Shown in pieces: positions 42,473 to 50,627 of a stretch of 64,000 nucleotides of DNA. The notes below the pieces were generated by a model. It had not been told where the DNA came from and searched no databases. It saw only the letters and a program-made list of their open reading frames with translations. Where the stretch lies: assembly GCF_023634805.2 (NCBI RefSeq), contig NZ_CP106881.1:2152001-2216000 (forward strand), written 5' to 3'. Position numbers and translations under genes: made by a program. How positions within the stretch are numbered: the first letter of the stretch is position 1; the number at the start of each line of letters is the position of its first letter. Source of the stretch: Comamonas endophytica (GTDB taxonomy: Bacteria > Pseudomonadota > Gammaproteobacteria > Burkholderiales > Burkholderiaceae_C).

Positions 42473-42768
42473 TCATGCTGGACGCCACCGCGCGCCGCCT
42501 GCTGGATATCCTCGGCAAGGACACCACTGGCCACGGCATCATCACCGTGGAGCAGATCCCGGGCGCCATCGCCGCGCTGGAGCAGGCGGTGCAGCGCGAG
42601 GAGGAGCAGCGCGCCGCGGCCAAGGAAACGCAGGATGCCGATGAAGATGCGCAAAGGGACGAGGCGCCCGCGGGTGCCTGGGACCCGGTAAGCCTGCGCC
42701 AGCGCACGGCGCCGTTCCTGGACATGCTCAAGCGCAGTGCGGCACAGGGGCGGGAGGTGACTTGGTGA
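42433..42768 (+). CDS. DUF1840-domain protein
   Basis: The 111-residue protein fits DUF1840, a small beta-proteobacterial family, by its N-terminus MPYKFKSRATADLIML and the central LLDILGKDTTGHGIITVEQIPGAIAALE. A charged Glu/Asp linker (60-80) separates this from a C-terminal helix (RTAPFLDMLKRSA). The function is unknown. The start lies within the last codons of the CFA synthase gene, preceded by AAAGGAA, so expression is probably coupled. Confidence 0.85.
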   Translation: MPYKFKSRATADLIMLDATARRLLDILGKDTTGHGIITVEQIPGAIAALEQAVQREEEQRAAAKETQDADEDAQRDEAPAGAWDPVSLRQRTAPFLDMLKRSAAQGREVTW

Positions 42769-42834
42769 GGGTGAATCTGTAGAGTCGACTTCACCACAGG
42801 GAAACCATGCGCGCGTTCTTGAGGGCAGGCCCTT

Positions 42835-42913
42835 CACCCTTCGACGGGCTCAGGCGAACGGTCGAACCGTTCGTGGTGAGGCTGCCTGGGCGGCCCCATC
42901 GAACCATGAACGG
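42835..42913. repeat. Intergenic repeat cluster g, one copy carrying the same GC-rich insert
   Basis: A direct copy (42835-42861) and an inverted GTTCGTGGTGAG-type copy (42867-42913) face each other between the convergent DUF1840 and Bug genes. The inverted copy is interrupted by CCTGGGCGGCCCCA, nearly identical to the insert in cluster f. Confidence 0.85.
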
Positions 42914-42973
42914 CCTGCCCTCAGGATCAGTATCTGCTTTTCCTTGGTGGCGCCGGACTCACATGTCTCCGGC

Positions 42974-43000
42974 AAAAAAAAGCCAGCCCGAAGGCTGGCT
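42974..43000 (-). terminator. Rho-independent terminator of the Bug receptor gene
   Basis: On the minus strand an AGCCAGCC-TTCG-GGCTGGCT hairpin with a stable tetraloop is followed by seven T residues. It lies 20 bases after the stop codon of the Bug gene. Confidence 0.92.
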
Positions 43001-43019
43001 TTCCTGAAATGAAACGAGA

Positions 43020-44009
43020 TCAGTCCGCGTAAGCACCCGCAGCCTGAATCACCTTGCCCCAGGTCGCAATCTCCGACTGCACGAACTTCTTGTGTCCTTC
43101 GGGCGTGACGCGGTCGTCCGAAGCGATCACCGCGCCCAGCTGCTCTTCCTTGCGGATGAAGTCGGCTTCCTTGAGCGCCAGGCGCATCGCGTCGTTGATC
43201 TTCTTGGTCACGGCGGCAGGCGTGCCCTTGGGCGCGTACAGGCCGTGCCACACGGTGACCTGGAAGTTCTTCAGGCCGCTTTCGTCCAGCGTGGGCAGGG
43301 ACTTGAGCGCCGGCGTGGTCAGGCGCTTGGGCGTCGTGACGGCATAGGCCTTGACCTTCTTGGACTCGATCTGCGCCGTGGTGTTGGTGGTCTGGTCGCA
43401 CAGCAGGTCGACCTGGTTGCCCATCAGATCGGCAATCGCGGGGGCCGCGCCCTTGTAGGGCACGGGGGTCATTTCGGTCTTCAGCGTCGACTGCAGCATC
43501 AGGCCGCACAGGTGCGAGGCCGAGCCGACGCCGGCGTTGGCCAGGTTGACCTTGCCCGGGTTCTTGCCGATCCAGCTGATCAGGTCCTTGTAGTTGTCGG
43601 CGGGCAGCGTGGGCTTGCCGATCAGCGTCATTGGCACATCGTTGATGATGCCCAGGTACTCGAAATCGTTGACCACGTTGAACGACAGCTTGCGGTACAG
43701 CGAAGGCACGGTGGCCATGCCGATGTGGTTGAGCAGCAGCGTGTAGCCGTCGGGATTGGCGCGCGCCACTTTGGCGATACCGATGGCGCTGCCGGCGCCG
43801 GCGGAGTTGTCGATCACGATGGTGGCGTTGTTCAGATGCTTGCGCATCGACTCGGCCAGATCGCGCGCCACGCGGTCGGTCGGGCCGCCGGCGGTGAAGG
43901 GCACCACGATGGTGATGCTCTTGCCCGCGGCGGGGAAGTCCTGGGCTTGAACTCCGGTGGCGGCAACGGCAGCCAGGGCGATAGTGGCCAGCTTAAACAA
44001 CTTCTGCAT
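43020..44009 (-). CDS. Bug/TTT-family substrate-binding protein
   Basis: The 329-residue periplasmic protein has a signal peptide (cleavage after VQA) and Bug-fold motifs: ITIVVPFTAGGPTDRVARD, IVIDNSAGAGSAIG, NPDGYTLL, VPYKGAAPAIADLMGNQVDLL. The conserved Asp in TDRVARD suggests an organic-acid ligand. It lies downstream of the PaaK-like ligase but is separated by 115 bp of AT-rich DNA with several inverted repeats and has its own terminator, so it is probably a separate transcript, induced with its carboxylate. Confidence 0.92.
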   Translation of the reverse strand: MQKLFKLATIALAAVAATGVQAQDFPAAGKSITIVVPFTAGGPTDRVARDLAESMRKHLNNATIVIDNSAGAGSAIGIAKVARANPDGYTLLLNHIGMATVPSLYRKLSFNVVNDFEYLGIINDVPMTLIGKPTLPADNYKDLISWIGKNPGKVNLANAGVGSASHLCGLMLQSTLKTEMTPVPYKGAAPAIADLMGNQVDLLCDQTTNTTAQIESKKVKAYAVTTPKRLTTPALKSLPTLDESGLKNFQVTVWHGLYAPKGTPAAVTKKINDAMRLALKEADFIRKEEQLGAVIASDDRVTPEGHKKFVQSEIATWGKVIQAAGAYAD

Positions 44010-44040
44010 GAATAGGCTCCTTAGGGGATGCTCATGATAA

Positions 44041-44093
44041 GAACGTTTGTTCGATTTACTTACATCGAAAAATAAGTGTTTTCCCTGTAAGTA
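44041..44093 (-). promoter_or_regulatory. Inverted-repeat-rich promoter region of the Bug gene
   Basis: The AT-rich stretch upstream of the Bug start carries nested symmetries: GAAC-GTTT-GTTC (44041-44052), TTCGAT-N8-ATCGAA (44050-44069) and TACTTACA/TGTAAGTA (44057-44064 with 44086-44093). Base composition differs sharply from the GC-rich flanks. This looks like an operator and promoter region for an unidentified regulator. Confidence 0.55.
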
Positions 44094-44124
44094 CCCACTT
44101 CGAACAGCTCATTTCAACGGAAAC

Positions 44125-45372
44125 TCAGCGGTAGCTTCTTGCGTCCTCGATCACCACGCCGTCGTTGGGCAGCGCGCCGGGCGCCAGCGGCTGCACTTCG
44201 CAGCGCAGTTTGGTCAGTTCACGCACGCAATCTCCGATCTGGCGCAGCAATCCGGCGTCGGATTCCCGTGTCTCCACCAGCAGTTCCATCGTGTCGCTGG
44301 CCATCTCGCCGCGCACCACGAGGCGCGCGCGCAGTACCTGTTCGAAGCGCTGCACGACCTGGTTGACCTGCGAGGGATGCACGAACATGCCGCGCACCTT
44401 GGTGGTCTGGTCGGCACGGCCCATCCAGCCGCGGATGCGGGTGTTGGTGCGGCCCGTGGGGCAGGCGCCGGGCAGCACCGCCGACAGGTCGCCGGTGCCG
44501 AAGCGCACCAGCGGATAGCCGGGGTTGAGCGTGGTCACCACCAGTTCGCCAACCTCGCCCTCGGGCACGGGATCGTTCGTGCCCGGGCGCACGATCTCGA
44601 CGATCACGTTCTCGTCGACCACCAGGCCCTCGCGCGCCGAGGTCTCATAGGCGATCAGCCCCAGGTCGGCCGTCGCATAGCACTGGTAGCCCTCGACGCC
44701 CCGCTCCGCCAGCCAATCGCGCAGCGAAGGCGGGAAGGCCTCGCCCGAGACCAGCGCCTTGCGCAGGCTCGGCAGCCCCTGGCCCTGGCTGTGCGCCTTC
44801 TCCATCAGGATGCGCAGGAAGCTGGGCGTGCCGATGTAGCCCGCAGGGCGCAGGTCGGCAATGGCCTGCACCTGCTGCTCGGTCTGGCCCGTGCCCGCCG
44901 CGAACACCGTGCAGCCCAGCGCCTGGGCGCCGGTCTCCATCATCGCGCCCGCGGGCACGAAGTGGTAGCTGAAGCTGTTGTGCACCAGCTCGCCGGCGCG
45001 AAAGCCGGCGGCATGGATGGCGCGCGCCATGCGCCAGTAGTCGCGCCCGCAGCCCTCGGGCTCGTAGATGCCGCCGGGGCTGGAAAACACGCGCGGCATC
45101 CGCGCGCCAAAGGCCAACGCGCTGAAGCCGCCAAAGGGGCCCTGAGCGCGCTGGGCCAGCTGGCGCTCGAGCAGTTGCGATTTGCGCGTCACGGGCAGCC
45201 TGGCGAGCGCGGCGCGCGAACTCACGGTTGCAGCGTCGATGCCCCGCAGGATCTCGGCAAACGCGGGCGAGGCCTGCTGGGCGTGCGCGATCTGGCGCGG
45301 CAGGGCGGACATCAGGGCCTGCTCGCGTTCCTCGGGGGAGCGCGCTTCAAGAGCGTCGTAGTGGTCGGTCAT
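44125..45372 (-). CDS. Phenylacetate-CoA ligase-like AMP-forming enzyme (PaaK family)
   Basis: The 415-residue adenylate-forming enzyme is of the short PaaK type. Visible motifs include FSSPGGIYEPEG (P-loop position, shortened compared with SSGTTG), YHFVPAGAMMETGAQALG, SGEAFPPSLRDWLAERG, YATADLGLIAYE (A5 region, in place of YGxTE), and RGWMGRADQTTKVRGMFV. It would activate an aromatic or acyl carboxylate to its CoA ester. The ATG at 45372 has AAGGA nine bases upstream. It is the last gene of the LIV operon but is separated from livF by a repeat cluster. Confidence 0.85.
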   Translation of the reverse strand: MTDHYDALEARSPEEREQALMSALPRQIAHAQQASPAFAEILRGIDAATVSSRAALARLPVTRKSQLLERQLAQRAQGPFGGFSALAFGARMPRVFSSPGGIYEPEGCGRDYWRMARAIHAAGFRAGELVHNSFSYHFVPAGAMMETGAQALGCTVFAAGTGQTEQQVQAIADLRPAGYIGTPSFLRILMEKAHSQGQGLPSLRKALVSGEAFPPSLRDWLAERGVEGYQCYATADLGLIAYETSAREGLVVDENVIVEIVRPGTNDPVPEGEVGELVVTTLNPGYPLVRFGTGDLSAVLPGACPTGRTNTRIRGWMGRADQTTKVRGMFVHPSQVNQVVQRFEQVLRARLVVRGEMASDTMELLVETRESDAGLLRQIGDCVRELTKLRCEVQPLAPGALPNDGVVIEDARSYR

Positions 45373-45387
45373 GGACAAATTCCTTGC

Positions 45388-45484
45388 ACCCTTCGACAAG
45401 CTCAGGGTGAACGGCGGAGGGGAAGCAGTCTCGAGGCGAGCGGTGGTCTAGCCGTTCGTCCTGAGCCTGTCGAAGGATGAACGT
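45388..45484. repeat. Intergenic repeat cluster h (inverted pair)
   Basis: A direct copy (45388-45414) and an inverted copy (45452-45484) can form a long hairpin in the 140-bp gap between livF and the PaaK-like gene. This is the only cluster in the window that sits between genes of the same orientation, so it may separate their expression. Confidence 0.85.
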
Positions 45485-45512
45485 CCATGCTCGATGCAAA
45501 GACATATACGGC

Positions 45513-46337
45513 TCACGCCAGCCAGCGCTTGCGCCGCTTGTAGCTCTTCACATCCCTGAAGCTCTTGCGCTCGCCGCCGCCCATGCCCAGGTAGAACTCC
45601 TTGACATCCTCGTTGTTGGCAAGTTCCGAGGCCGGGCCGTCCATGACGATGCGGCCGCTTTCCATGATGTAGCCGTAGTCGGCGTAGCGCAGCGCCATGC
45701 TGGTGTTCTGCTCGGCCAGCAGGAAGGTGACCTGCTCGCGCGCGTTCAGGTCCTTGACGATGTTGAACACTTCCTCGACGATCTGCGGCGCCAGGCCCAT
45801 CGAGGGCTCGTCGAGCAGCACCATGCGCGGGTTGCTCATCAGCGCGCGGCCGATAGCGCACATCTGCTGCTCGCCGCCCGAGGTGTAGGCGGCCTGCGAA
45901 TGGCGCCGCGTCTTGAGCCGCGGGAAATAGGTATAGACCTTCTCCAGGTTGGCGGCGATCTCGCCCGCGTCGCTGCGCGTGTAGGCGCCGGTGAGCAGGT
46001 TCTCCTCGATGCTCAGGTGCGCGAAGCAGTGCCGGCCCTCCATGACCTGCACCACGCCGCGCCGCACCAGGTCGGAGGGCGTGAGGTTTGCTATCTGCTC
46101 GCCCTCGAGCGCGATCGTGCCCTTGGTGACTTCGCCGCGCTCGCCCCTGAGCAGGTTGGAGATGGCGCGCAGCGTGGTCGTCTTGCCCGCGCCGTTGCCG
46201 CCAAGCAGCGCGACGATGCTCCGGCGCGGCACCTGCAGCGACACGCCCTTGAGCACCAGGATCACATGGTTGTAGATGACCTCGATGCCGTTGACCACAA
46301 GCAGCGGCTCGGCAGGGGGCGTAGTTGTTTGGGACAT
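45513..46337 (-). CDS. livF: Branched-chain-amino-acid-type ABC transporter ATPase LivF
   Basis: The 274-residue ATPase has Walker A LLGGNGAGKTTT, an ABC signature of the form TSGGEQQM, Walker B RMVLLDEPSMGLAP and switch His replaced in the usual LivF manner (LLAEQN). A C-terminal basic tail (KSFRDVKSYKRRKRW) is longer than in E. coli LivF. It works with LivG to drive import through LivH-LivM. It lies 69 bp after the binding-protein gene, with a GC-rich hairpin between. Confidence 0.92.
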   Translation of the reverse strand: MSQTTTPPAEPLLVVNGIEVIYNHVILVLKGVSLQVPRRSIVALLGGNGAGKTTTLRAISNLLRGERGEVTKGTIALEGEQIANLTPSDLVRRGVVQVMEGRHCFAHLSIEENLLTGAYTRSDAGEIAANLEKVYTYFPRLKTRRHSQAAYTSGGEQQMCAIGRALMSNPRMVLLDEPSMGLAPQIVEEVFNIVKDLNAREQVTFLLAEQNTSMALRYADYGYIMESGRIVMDGPASELANNEDVKEFYLGMGGGERKSFRDVKSYKRRKRWLA

Positions 46338-46370
46338 GGTGCGGCCTCTGGAGAATGACGGAAAGCAGGG

Positions 46371-46398
46371 GGCGCCGGCCCGCTGGAGGACCGGCGCC
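46371..46398 (-). promoter_or_regulatory. GC-rich intercistronic hairpin 3' of the binding-protein gene
   Basis: GGCGCCGG-N12-CCGGCGCC is a perfect 8-bp stem directly after the solute-binding-protein stop codon and before livF. There is no T-run. Such hairpins commonly protect binding-protein mRNA from 3' decay and raise its level relative to the membrane genes; that role is inferred here. Confidence 0.6.
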
Positions 46399-46406
46399 GG
46401 CCGCCC

Positions 46407-47720
46407 TTAGTTGCAGCTGCGTGCCTTGACGTTCTTTTCCCTGGCGTACTTGTCGGCGTACTCCTTGACCAGCGGCTCGACCATGCTCTTGTCGCCCTGG
46501 TACCAGTCGGAGACCACGTTCCACTTGGCTCCGTCCCACTGCGCGATGCGCGACCAGTCGGTGCCCAGGTGGTTGGAGCAGCTGGTCTGGATCGGGCGCA
46601 GGATCTTGCCGAAGCCCAGCGCGTTGAGCCTGTCCTGCGTCAGGTTCAGGTTCTCCAGGCCCCAGCGCACCTGCTCGGGCGTCATGACCTTGCCCTTGCC
46701 GTATTTCTCCTGCGCGGTGCGGATCGCCTCGACCTGCAGCATCGAGATCACCATGCCGCGCGTGTGGGCCATGCTGCCCACGCTGGCGACATTGGCCGCC
46801 GTGCCCTGGCTCTTGTCGTAGACCAGGCTCTTGACCTCGTCATGCACCTTGTCGCGCTCGGCCGTGTTGTGGATGGTCACGGTGTTGTAGCCCTTGGCGC
46901 CCGCGCCGATGTCCTTGACGTCGTGGTCCGAGCCGGCCCACCAGATGGCATAAATTTTGTCGCGCGCGAAGTTGGTGGCCTGCGCTTCGCGAATCGCCGT
47001 GGGCGTCATGACGCCCGCCGACCACAGCAGCACGTAGTCGGGGCGCTGCTGGCGCACCTGCAGCCAGGTCGACTTCTGCTCGACGCCGGGCGCCGTCACC
47101 GGCAGCAGCATCAGCTGGAAGCCCTCCTTCTCGGCGCGCTTTTGCAGCAGCGGAATCGGCTCCTTGCCGTAGGGCGAGTCGTGGTAGACCAGCGCGATCT
47201 TCTTGCCCTTGAGGCTGCCCTTCTCCTTCTTCAGGATGTCCTGGATGATGGAGTCGGCCGCGGTCCAGTAGTTGCCCAGCAGCGGGAAGTTCCACTCGAA
47301 CACCGCGCCGTTGGCCGACTGCGACAGGCCGTAGCCGACGGTGACGATGGGGCGCTTGTCGCCCGGGGCCTTGTCGCTCACCGCGAAGGTGATGCCGGTG
47401 GATTGCGGATCGAACCCGGCGGCGCCGCCGTCCTTGTTCTTCAGGCGCTCGTAGCATTCGACGCCCTTGGCCGTGTCGTAGGCGGTCTCGCACTCCTCGT
47501 AGGCGATCTTCACGCCATTGACGCCGCCCTTGGCGTTGACCAGCTTGAGATAGTCCTGCTTGCCGTCGGCCCAGGGAATGCCCAGCGGGGCGAACTGGCC
47601 GGTGCGGTAGACCAGCAGCGGCACGAACTGGTCCTGCGCGTGGACCATGGGGGCCGCCGTCAGCGCCCCGAATCCCAGGGCGGCGGTGGCGGCGGCAAGC
47701 GCGGCTTTCTTCAACATCAT
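46407..47720 (-). CDS. LIV-type ABC transporter periplasmic substrate-binding protein
   Basis: The 437-residue protein has a signal peptide (cleavage after VHA) and a type I periplasmic-binding fold (Peripla_BP_6): VYRTGQFAPLGIPWADGKQDYLKLVNAKGGVNG, ECETAYDTAKGVECYERL, VYHDSPYGKEPIPLLQKRAEKEGF, and a C-terminal YADKYAREK. It is longer than LivJ (about 370), as are the members of this family found next to CoA ligases. The start at 47720 has AGGAG seven bases upstream. The ligand is probably an aromatic or acyl carboxylate, given its neighbours. Confidence 0.9.
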   Translation of the reverse strand: MMLKKAALAAATAALGFGALTAAPMVHAQDQFVPLLVYRTGQFAPLGIPWADGKQDYLKLVNAKGGVNGVKIAYEECETAYDTAKGVECYERLKNKDGGAAGFDPQSTGITFAVSDKAPGDKRPIVTVGYGLSQSANGAVFEWNFPLLGNYWTAADSIIQDILKKEKGSLKGKKIALVYHDSPYGKEPIPLLQKRAEKEGFQLMLLPVTAPGVEQKSTWLQVRQQRPDYVLLWSAGVMTPTAIREAQATNFARDKIYAIWWAGSDHDVKDIGAGAKGYNTVTIHNTAERDKVHDEVKSLVYDKSQGTAANVASVGSMAHTRGMVISMLQVEAIRTAQEKYGKGKVMTPEQVRWGLENLNLTQDRLNALGFGKILRPIQTSCSNHLGTDWSRIAQWDGAKWNVVSDWYQGDKSMVEPLVKEYADKYAREKNVKARSCN

Positions 47721-47792
47721 GCTTTGTCTCCTGAATGGTTTAGGGATCACAAGGGCGCGAGGCACTTCTGCGAGTGCTTTGGGGCAAACGGC

Positions 47793-48857
47793 TCAATGCG
47801 GGAAAGGCCAGAGCCGCAGTTTCTGCTTGGCGGTGGACCACAGCCGGGCCAGGCCGTGGGGTTCGACGATCAGGAAGAAGACGATCAGCGCGCCGAACAC
47901 CATGTGTTCGATGTAGGTCGCGCTGGCCGTGGAAAGGGGCAGGCCGAGCCAGTGCGGCACATGCGTGAGCACCAGTGGCAGCAGCACGAAGAAGGCCGCG
48001 CCGAACAGGCTGCCCATGATCGAGCCCAGGCCGCCGATGATGATCATGAACAGCAGCTGGAAGGAGCGGTCCAGGCTGAAGGCCGCGGGCTCCCAGGCGC
48101 CCAGGTGCACGAAGCCCCAGAGCGCGCCGGCGATGCCGACGATGAAGGAGCTCACGGCGAAGGCGCTGAGCTTGGCGTAGACCGGGCGGATGCCGATCAC
48201 GGAGGCGGCGACGTCCATGTCGCGCATTGCCATCCAGTTGCGGCCGGTGGCGCTGCGCACCAGGTTCTTCGCCAGCAGGCCCAGGATGCACAGCAGGCCC
48301 AGGCACAGCAGGTATTTCTCGGCCGGGGTGTCGATGACCCAGCCGGCAATGGACAGCTGGCCGGCGCTGACCGAGCCCGAGGAGGAATTGTTGGTGACCC
48401 ACGGCGCGCGGCTGGCCAGCCAGTCCATGAAGAACTGCGCGGCCAGCGTGGCCACCGCCAGGTACAGGCCGCGGATGCGCAGGCTGGGCAGCCCGAACAC
48501 CACGCCGAAGGCCATCGCGCACAGCCCGCCGCCGAGCAGCGACAGCAAGAGCGGCATGCCCTCGATGCGCACCTGCAGGTTGTAGGCGGCGTAGGCCCCG
48601 ACGGCCATGAAGGCGCCCGTGCCCAGCGAGATCTGGCCGCAGTAGCCGACCAGGATGTTCAGGCCCAGGGCGGCCAGCGCCATGATCAGGAAGGGAATCA
48701 ATACCGCCTGGAAGGTGTAGTCGCTCACAGTCAGCGGCACGGCGACGAAGGCCAGCAGCAGGATGGCGAGGATGGCGATGCGGTCCTGCGCGATCGGGAA
48801 GATCTGCTGGTCGGCCGCGTAGCTGGTCTTGAACTGGCCGTTTTCACGATAGAACAT
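47793..48857 (-). CDS. livM: LIV-type ABC transporter permease LivM
   Basis: The 354-residue membrane protein has about nine to ten hydrophobic segments and the LivM motifs ALGLNILVGYCGQISLGTGAFMAVGAYAA and RDMDVAASVIGI, with the EAA-like cytoplasmic loop AMRDMDVAASVIGIRPVYAKLSAFAVSSF and GGLGSIMGSLFGA. It pairs with LivH to form the channel. It starts 19 bp after the livH stop. Confidence 0.93.
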   Translation of the reverse strand: MFYRENGQFKTSYAADQQIFPIAQDRIAILAILLLAFVAVPLTVSDYTFQAVLIPFLIMALAALGLNILVGYCGQISLGTGAFMAVGAYAAYNLQVRIEGMPLLLSLLGGGLCAMAFGVVFGLPSLRIRGLYLAVATLAAQFFMDWLASRAPWVTNNSSSGSVSAGQLSIAGWVIDTPAEKYLLCLGLLCILGLLAKNLVRSATGRNWMAMRDMDVAASVIGIRPVYAKLSAFAVSSFIVGIAGALWGFVHLGAWEPAAFSLDRSFQLLFMIIIGGLGSIMGSLFGAAFFVLLPLVLTHVPHWLGLPLSTASATYIEHMVFGALIVFFLIVEPHGLARLWSTAKQKLRLWPFPH

Positions 48858-48876
48858 GGGTTATCTCCTGGAACGG

Positions 48877-49806
48877 TCAGACGCGGTCGATGATCTTGTC
48901 GCCGAACAGCCCCTGCGGGCGCACCAGCAGGAAGGCCAGCGCCAGGCCGTAGGCAAACCAGGTCTCGATGCCGCCGCCGACCATCGGGCCGATGTAGACC
49001 TCGGAGAGCTTCTCGCCCACGCCGATGATCAGCCCGCCGACGATGGCGCCGGGAATAGAGGTCAGACCGCCCAGGATCACCACCGGCAGGGCTTTGAGCG
49101 CCACCAGCGACAGCGAGAACTGCACGCCCAGCTTCGAGCCCCAGATGATGCCCACCACCAGCGCCACGCCGCCGGCCACCGACCAGACGATGACCCAGAT
49201 GCGCGACAGCGGGATGCCGATGGACTGCGCCGCCTGGTGGTCGTCGGCGACGGCGCGCAGCGCGCGGCCGGTCTTGGTCTTCTGGAAGAACAGCGCCAGG
49301 CCGATCACCAGCAGCGTGGCGATGCCGGCGGCGTACAGATCCTCCTGGCTGATCAGCAGGCCGCCCTCGAACAGGCCGCCCAGGATGAAGATCGGGTCCT
49401 TGGGCATGCCGACGTCGATGCTGTAGACCGCGCTGCCGAAGACCAGCGGGCCCAGGCCGTCGAGCAGGTAGGCGATGCCCAGCGTCGCCATCAGCAGCGT
49501 GATCGGCTCCTGGTTGACCAGGTGGCGCAGCGCCAGCCGCTCGATCAGCCAGGCCACCGCGACCATCAGCGCCAGCGCCACGACGATCGCCAGCAGATTG
49601 CCCAGCAGGCCCGGCGCGATGCCCAGCCACTGCGGGATCCACTCGGAAAAGCGTGCCATCGCCAGGGCCGAGAACAGCACCATCGCGCCCTGCGCGAAGT
49701 TGAACACGCCCGAGGCCTTGAAGATCAGCACGAAGCCCAGCGCGACCAGCGCGTAGAGCATGCCGACCATCAGGCCGCCAAAGAGGGTTTCGAGGAAGAA
49801 TGCCAT
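48877..49806 (-). CDS. livH: LIV-type ABC transporter permease LivH
   Basis: The 309-residue membrane protein shows the LivH pattern: GGLMVGMLYALVALGFVLIFKASGVFNFAQGAMVLF at the N-terminus, the ATLGIAYLLDGLG segment, RAVADDHQAAQSIGIPLSRIW (EAA loop) and GGLTSIPGAIVGGLIIGVGEKL. The start at 49806 gives the usual short N-terminus. It lies 16 bp after the livG stop in a tightly spaced operon. Confidence 0.93.
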   Translation of the reverse strand: MAFFLETLFGGLMVGMLYALVALGFVLIFKASGVFNFAQGAMVLFSALAMARFSEWIPQWLGIAPGLLGNLLAIVVALALMVAVAWLIERLALRHLVNQEPITLLMATLGIAYLLDGLGPLVFGSAVYSIDVGMPKDPIFILGGLFEGGLLISQEDLYAAGIATLLVIGLALFFQKTKTGRALRAVADDHQAAQSIGIPLSRIWVIVWSVAGGVALVVGIIWGSKLGVQFSLSLVALKALPVVILGGLTSIPGAIVGGLIIGVGEKLSEVYIGPMVGGGIETWFAYGLALAFLLVRPQGLFGDKIIDRV

Positions 49807-49822
49807 GGGACTGCTCCTGTGC

Positions 49823-50608
49823 TCAGTGCGCGTTGCCCAGATAGGCGCGGATGACGTCGGGGTTGGAGCGCACTTCCTGCGGCGCGCCGTCGCCGATCTT
49901 CTTGCCGTAGTCGAGCACCACGACGCGGTCGGAGATGTCCATCACCACGCCCATGTCGTGCTCGATCAGCACGATGGTCGCGCCGAACTCGTCGTTGACA
50001 TCGAGGATGAAGCGGCACATGTCCTGCTTTTCCTCGACGTTCATGCCGGCCATCGGTTCGTCGAGCAGCAGCACCTGCGGCTCCATCGCCAGCGCGCGGC
50101 CCAGGTCGACGCGCTTTTGCAGGCCGTAGGGCAGCTGGCCCACGGGCGTCTTGCGCCAGGCCTGGATTTCCAGGAAATCGATGATGTGCTCGACGAACTC
50201 GCGGTGGCGCGCCTCCTCGCGCGCCGCCGGGCCGAGGTGCAGCGCCTGCATCAGCAGGTTGCTTCTGATCTTCAGGTTGCGCCCGGTCATGATGTTGTCG
50301 ATGACGCTCATGCCCTTGAACAGCGCCAGGTTCTGGAAGGTGCGCGCCACGCCCATCTCGGCGACCTGGCGGCTGTTCATGTGCGAGAAGGTCTTGCCGC
50401 GGAAGGTGATGCTGCCTTCCGACGGGGTGTAGACGCCGTTGATGCAGTTGAGCATCGAGCTCTTGCCCGCGCCGTTCGGGCCGATGATGGCGCGGATCTC
50501 GTGCTCGCGCACATCGAACGAGATATCGGTCAGGGCCTTGACGCCGCCGAAGCGCAGGCTGAGGTTCTGGATGTCGAGGACGACATCGCCAATGGGTTGG
50601 GTGCGCAT
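49823..50608 (-). CDS. livG: LIV-type ABC transporter ATPase LivG
   Basis: The 261-residue ATPase has Walker A IIGPNGAGKSSMLN, a signature region LPYGLQKRVDLGRALAMEP in place of the classical LSGGQ, Walker B VLLLDEPMAG and the H-loop IEHDMG. The YGLQKRV form of the signature is typical of LivG proteins. GAAGGAAA precedes the ATG. It follows the acyl-CoA synthetase gene by 19 bp. Confidence 0.93.
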   Translation of the reverse strand: MRTQPIGDVVLDIQNLSLRFGGVKALTDISFDVREHEIRAIIGPNGAGKSSMLNCINGVYTPSEGSITFRGKTFSHMNSRQVAEMGVARTFQNLALFKGMSVIDNIMTGRNLKIRSNLLMQALHLGPAAREEARHREFVEHIIDFLEIQAWRKTPVGQLPYGLQKRVDLGRALAMEPQVLLLDEPMAGMNVEEKQDMCRFILDVNDEFGATIVLIEHDMGVVMDISDRVVVLDYGKKIGDGAPQEVRSNPDVIRAYLGNAH

Positions 50609-50627
50609 GCGTTTCCTTCGGGCGATG

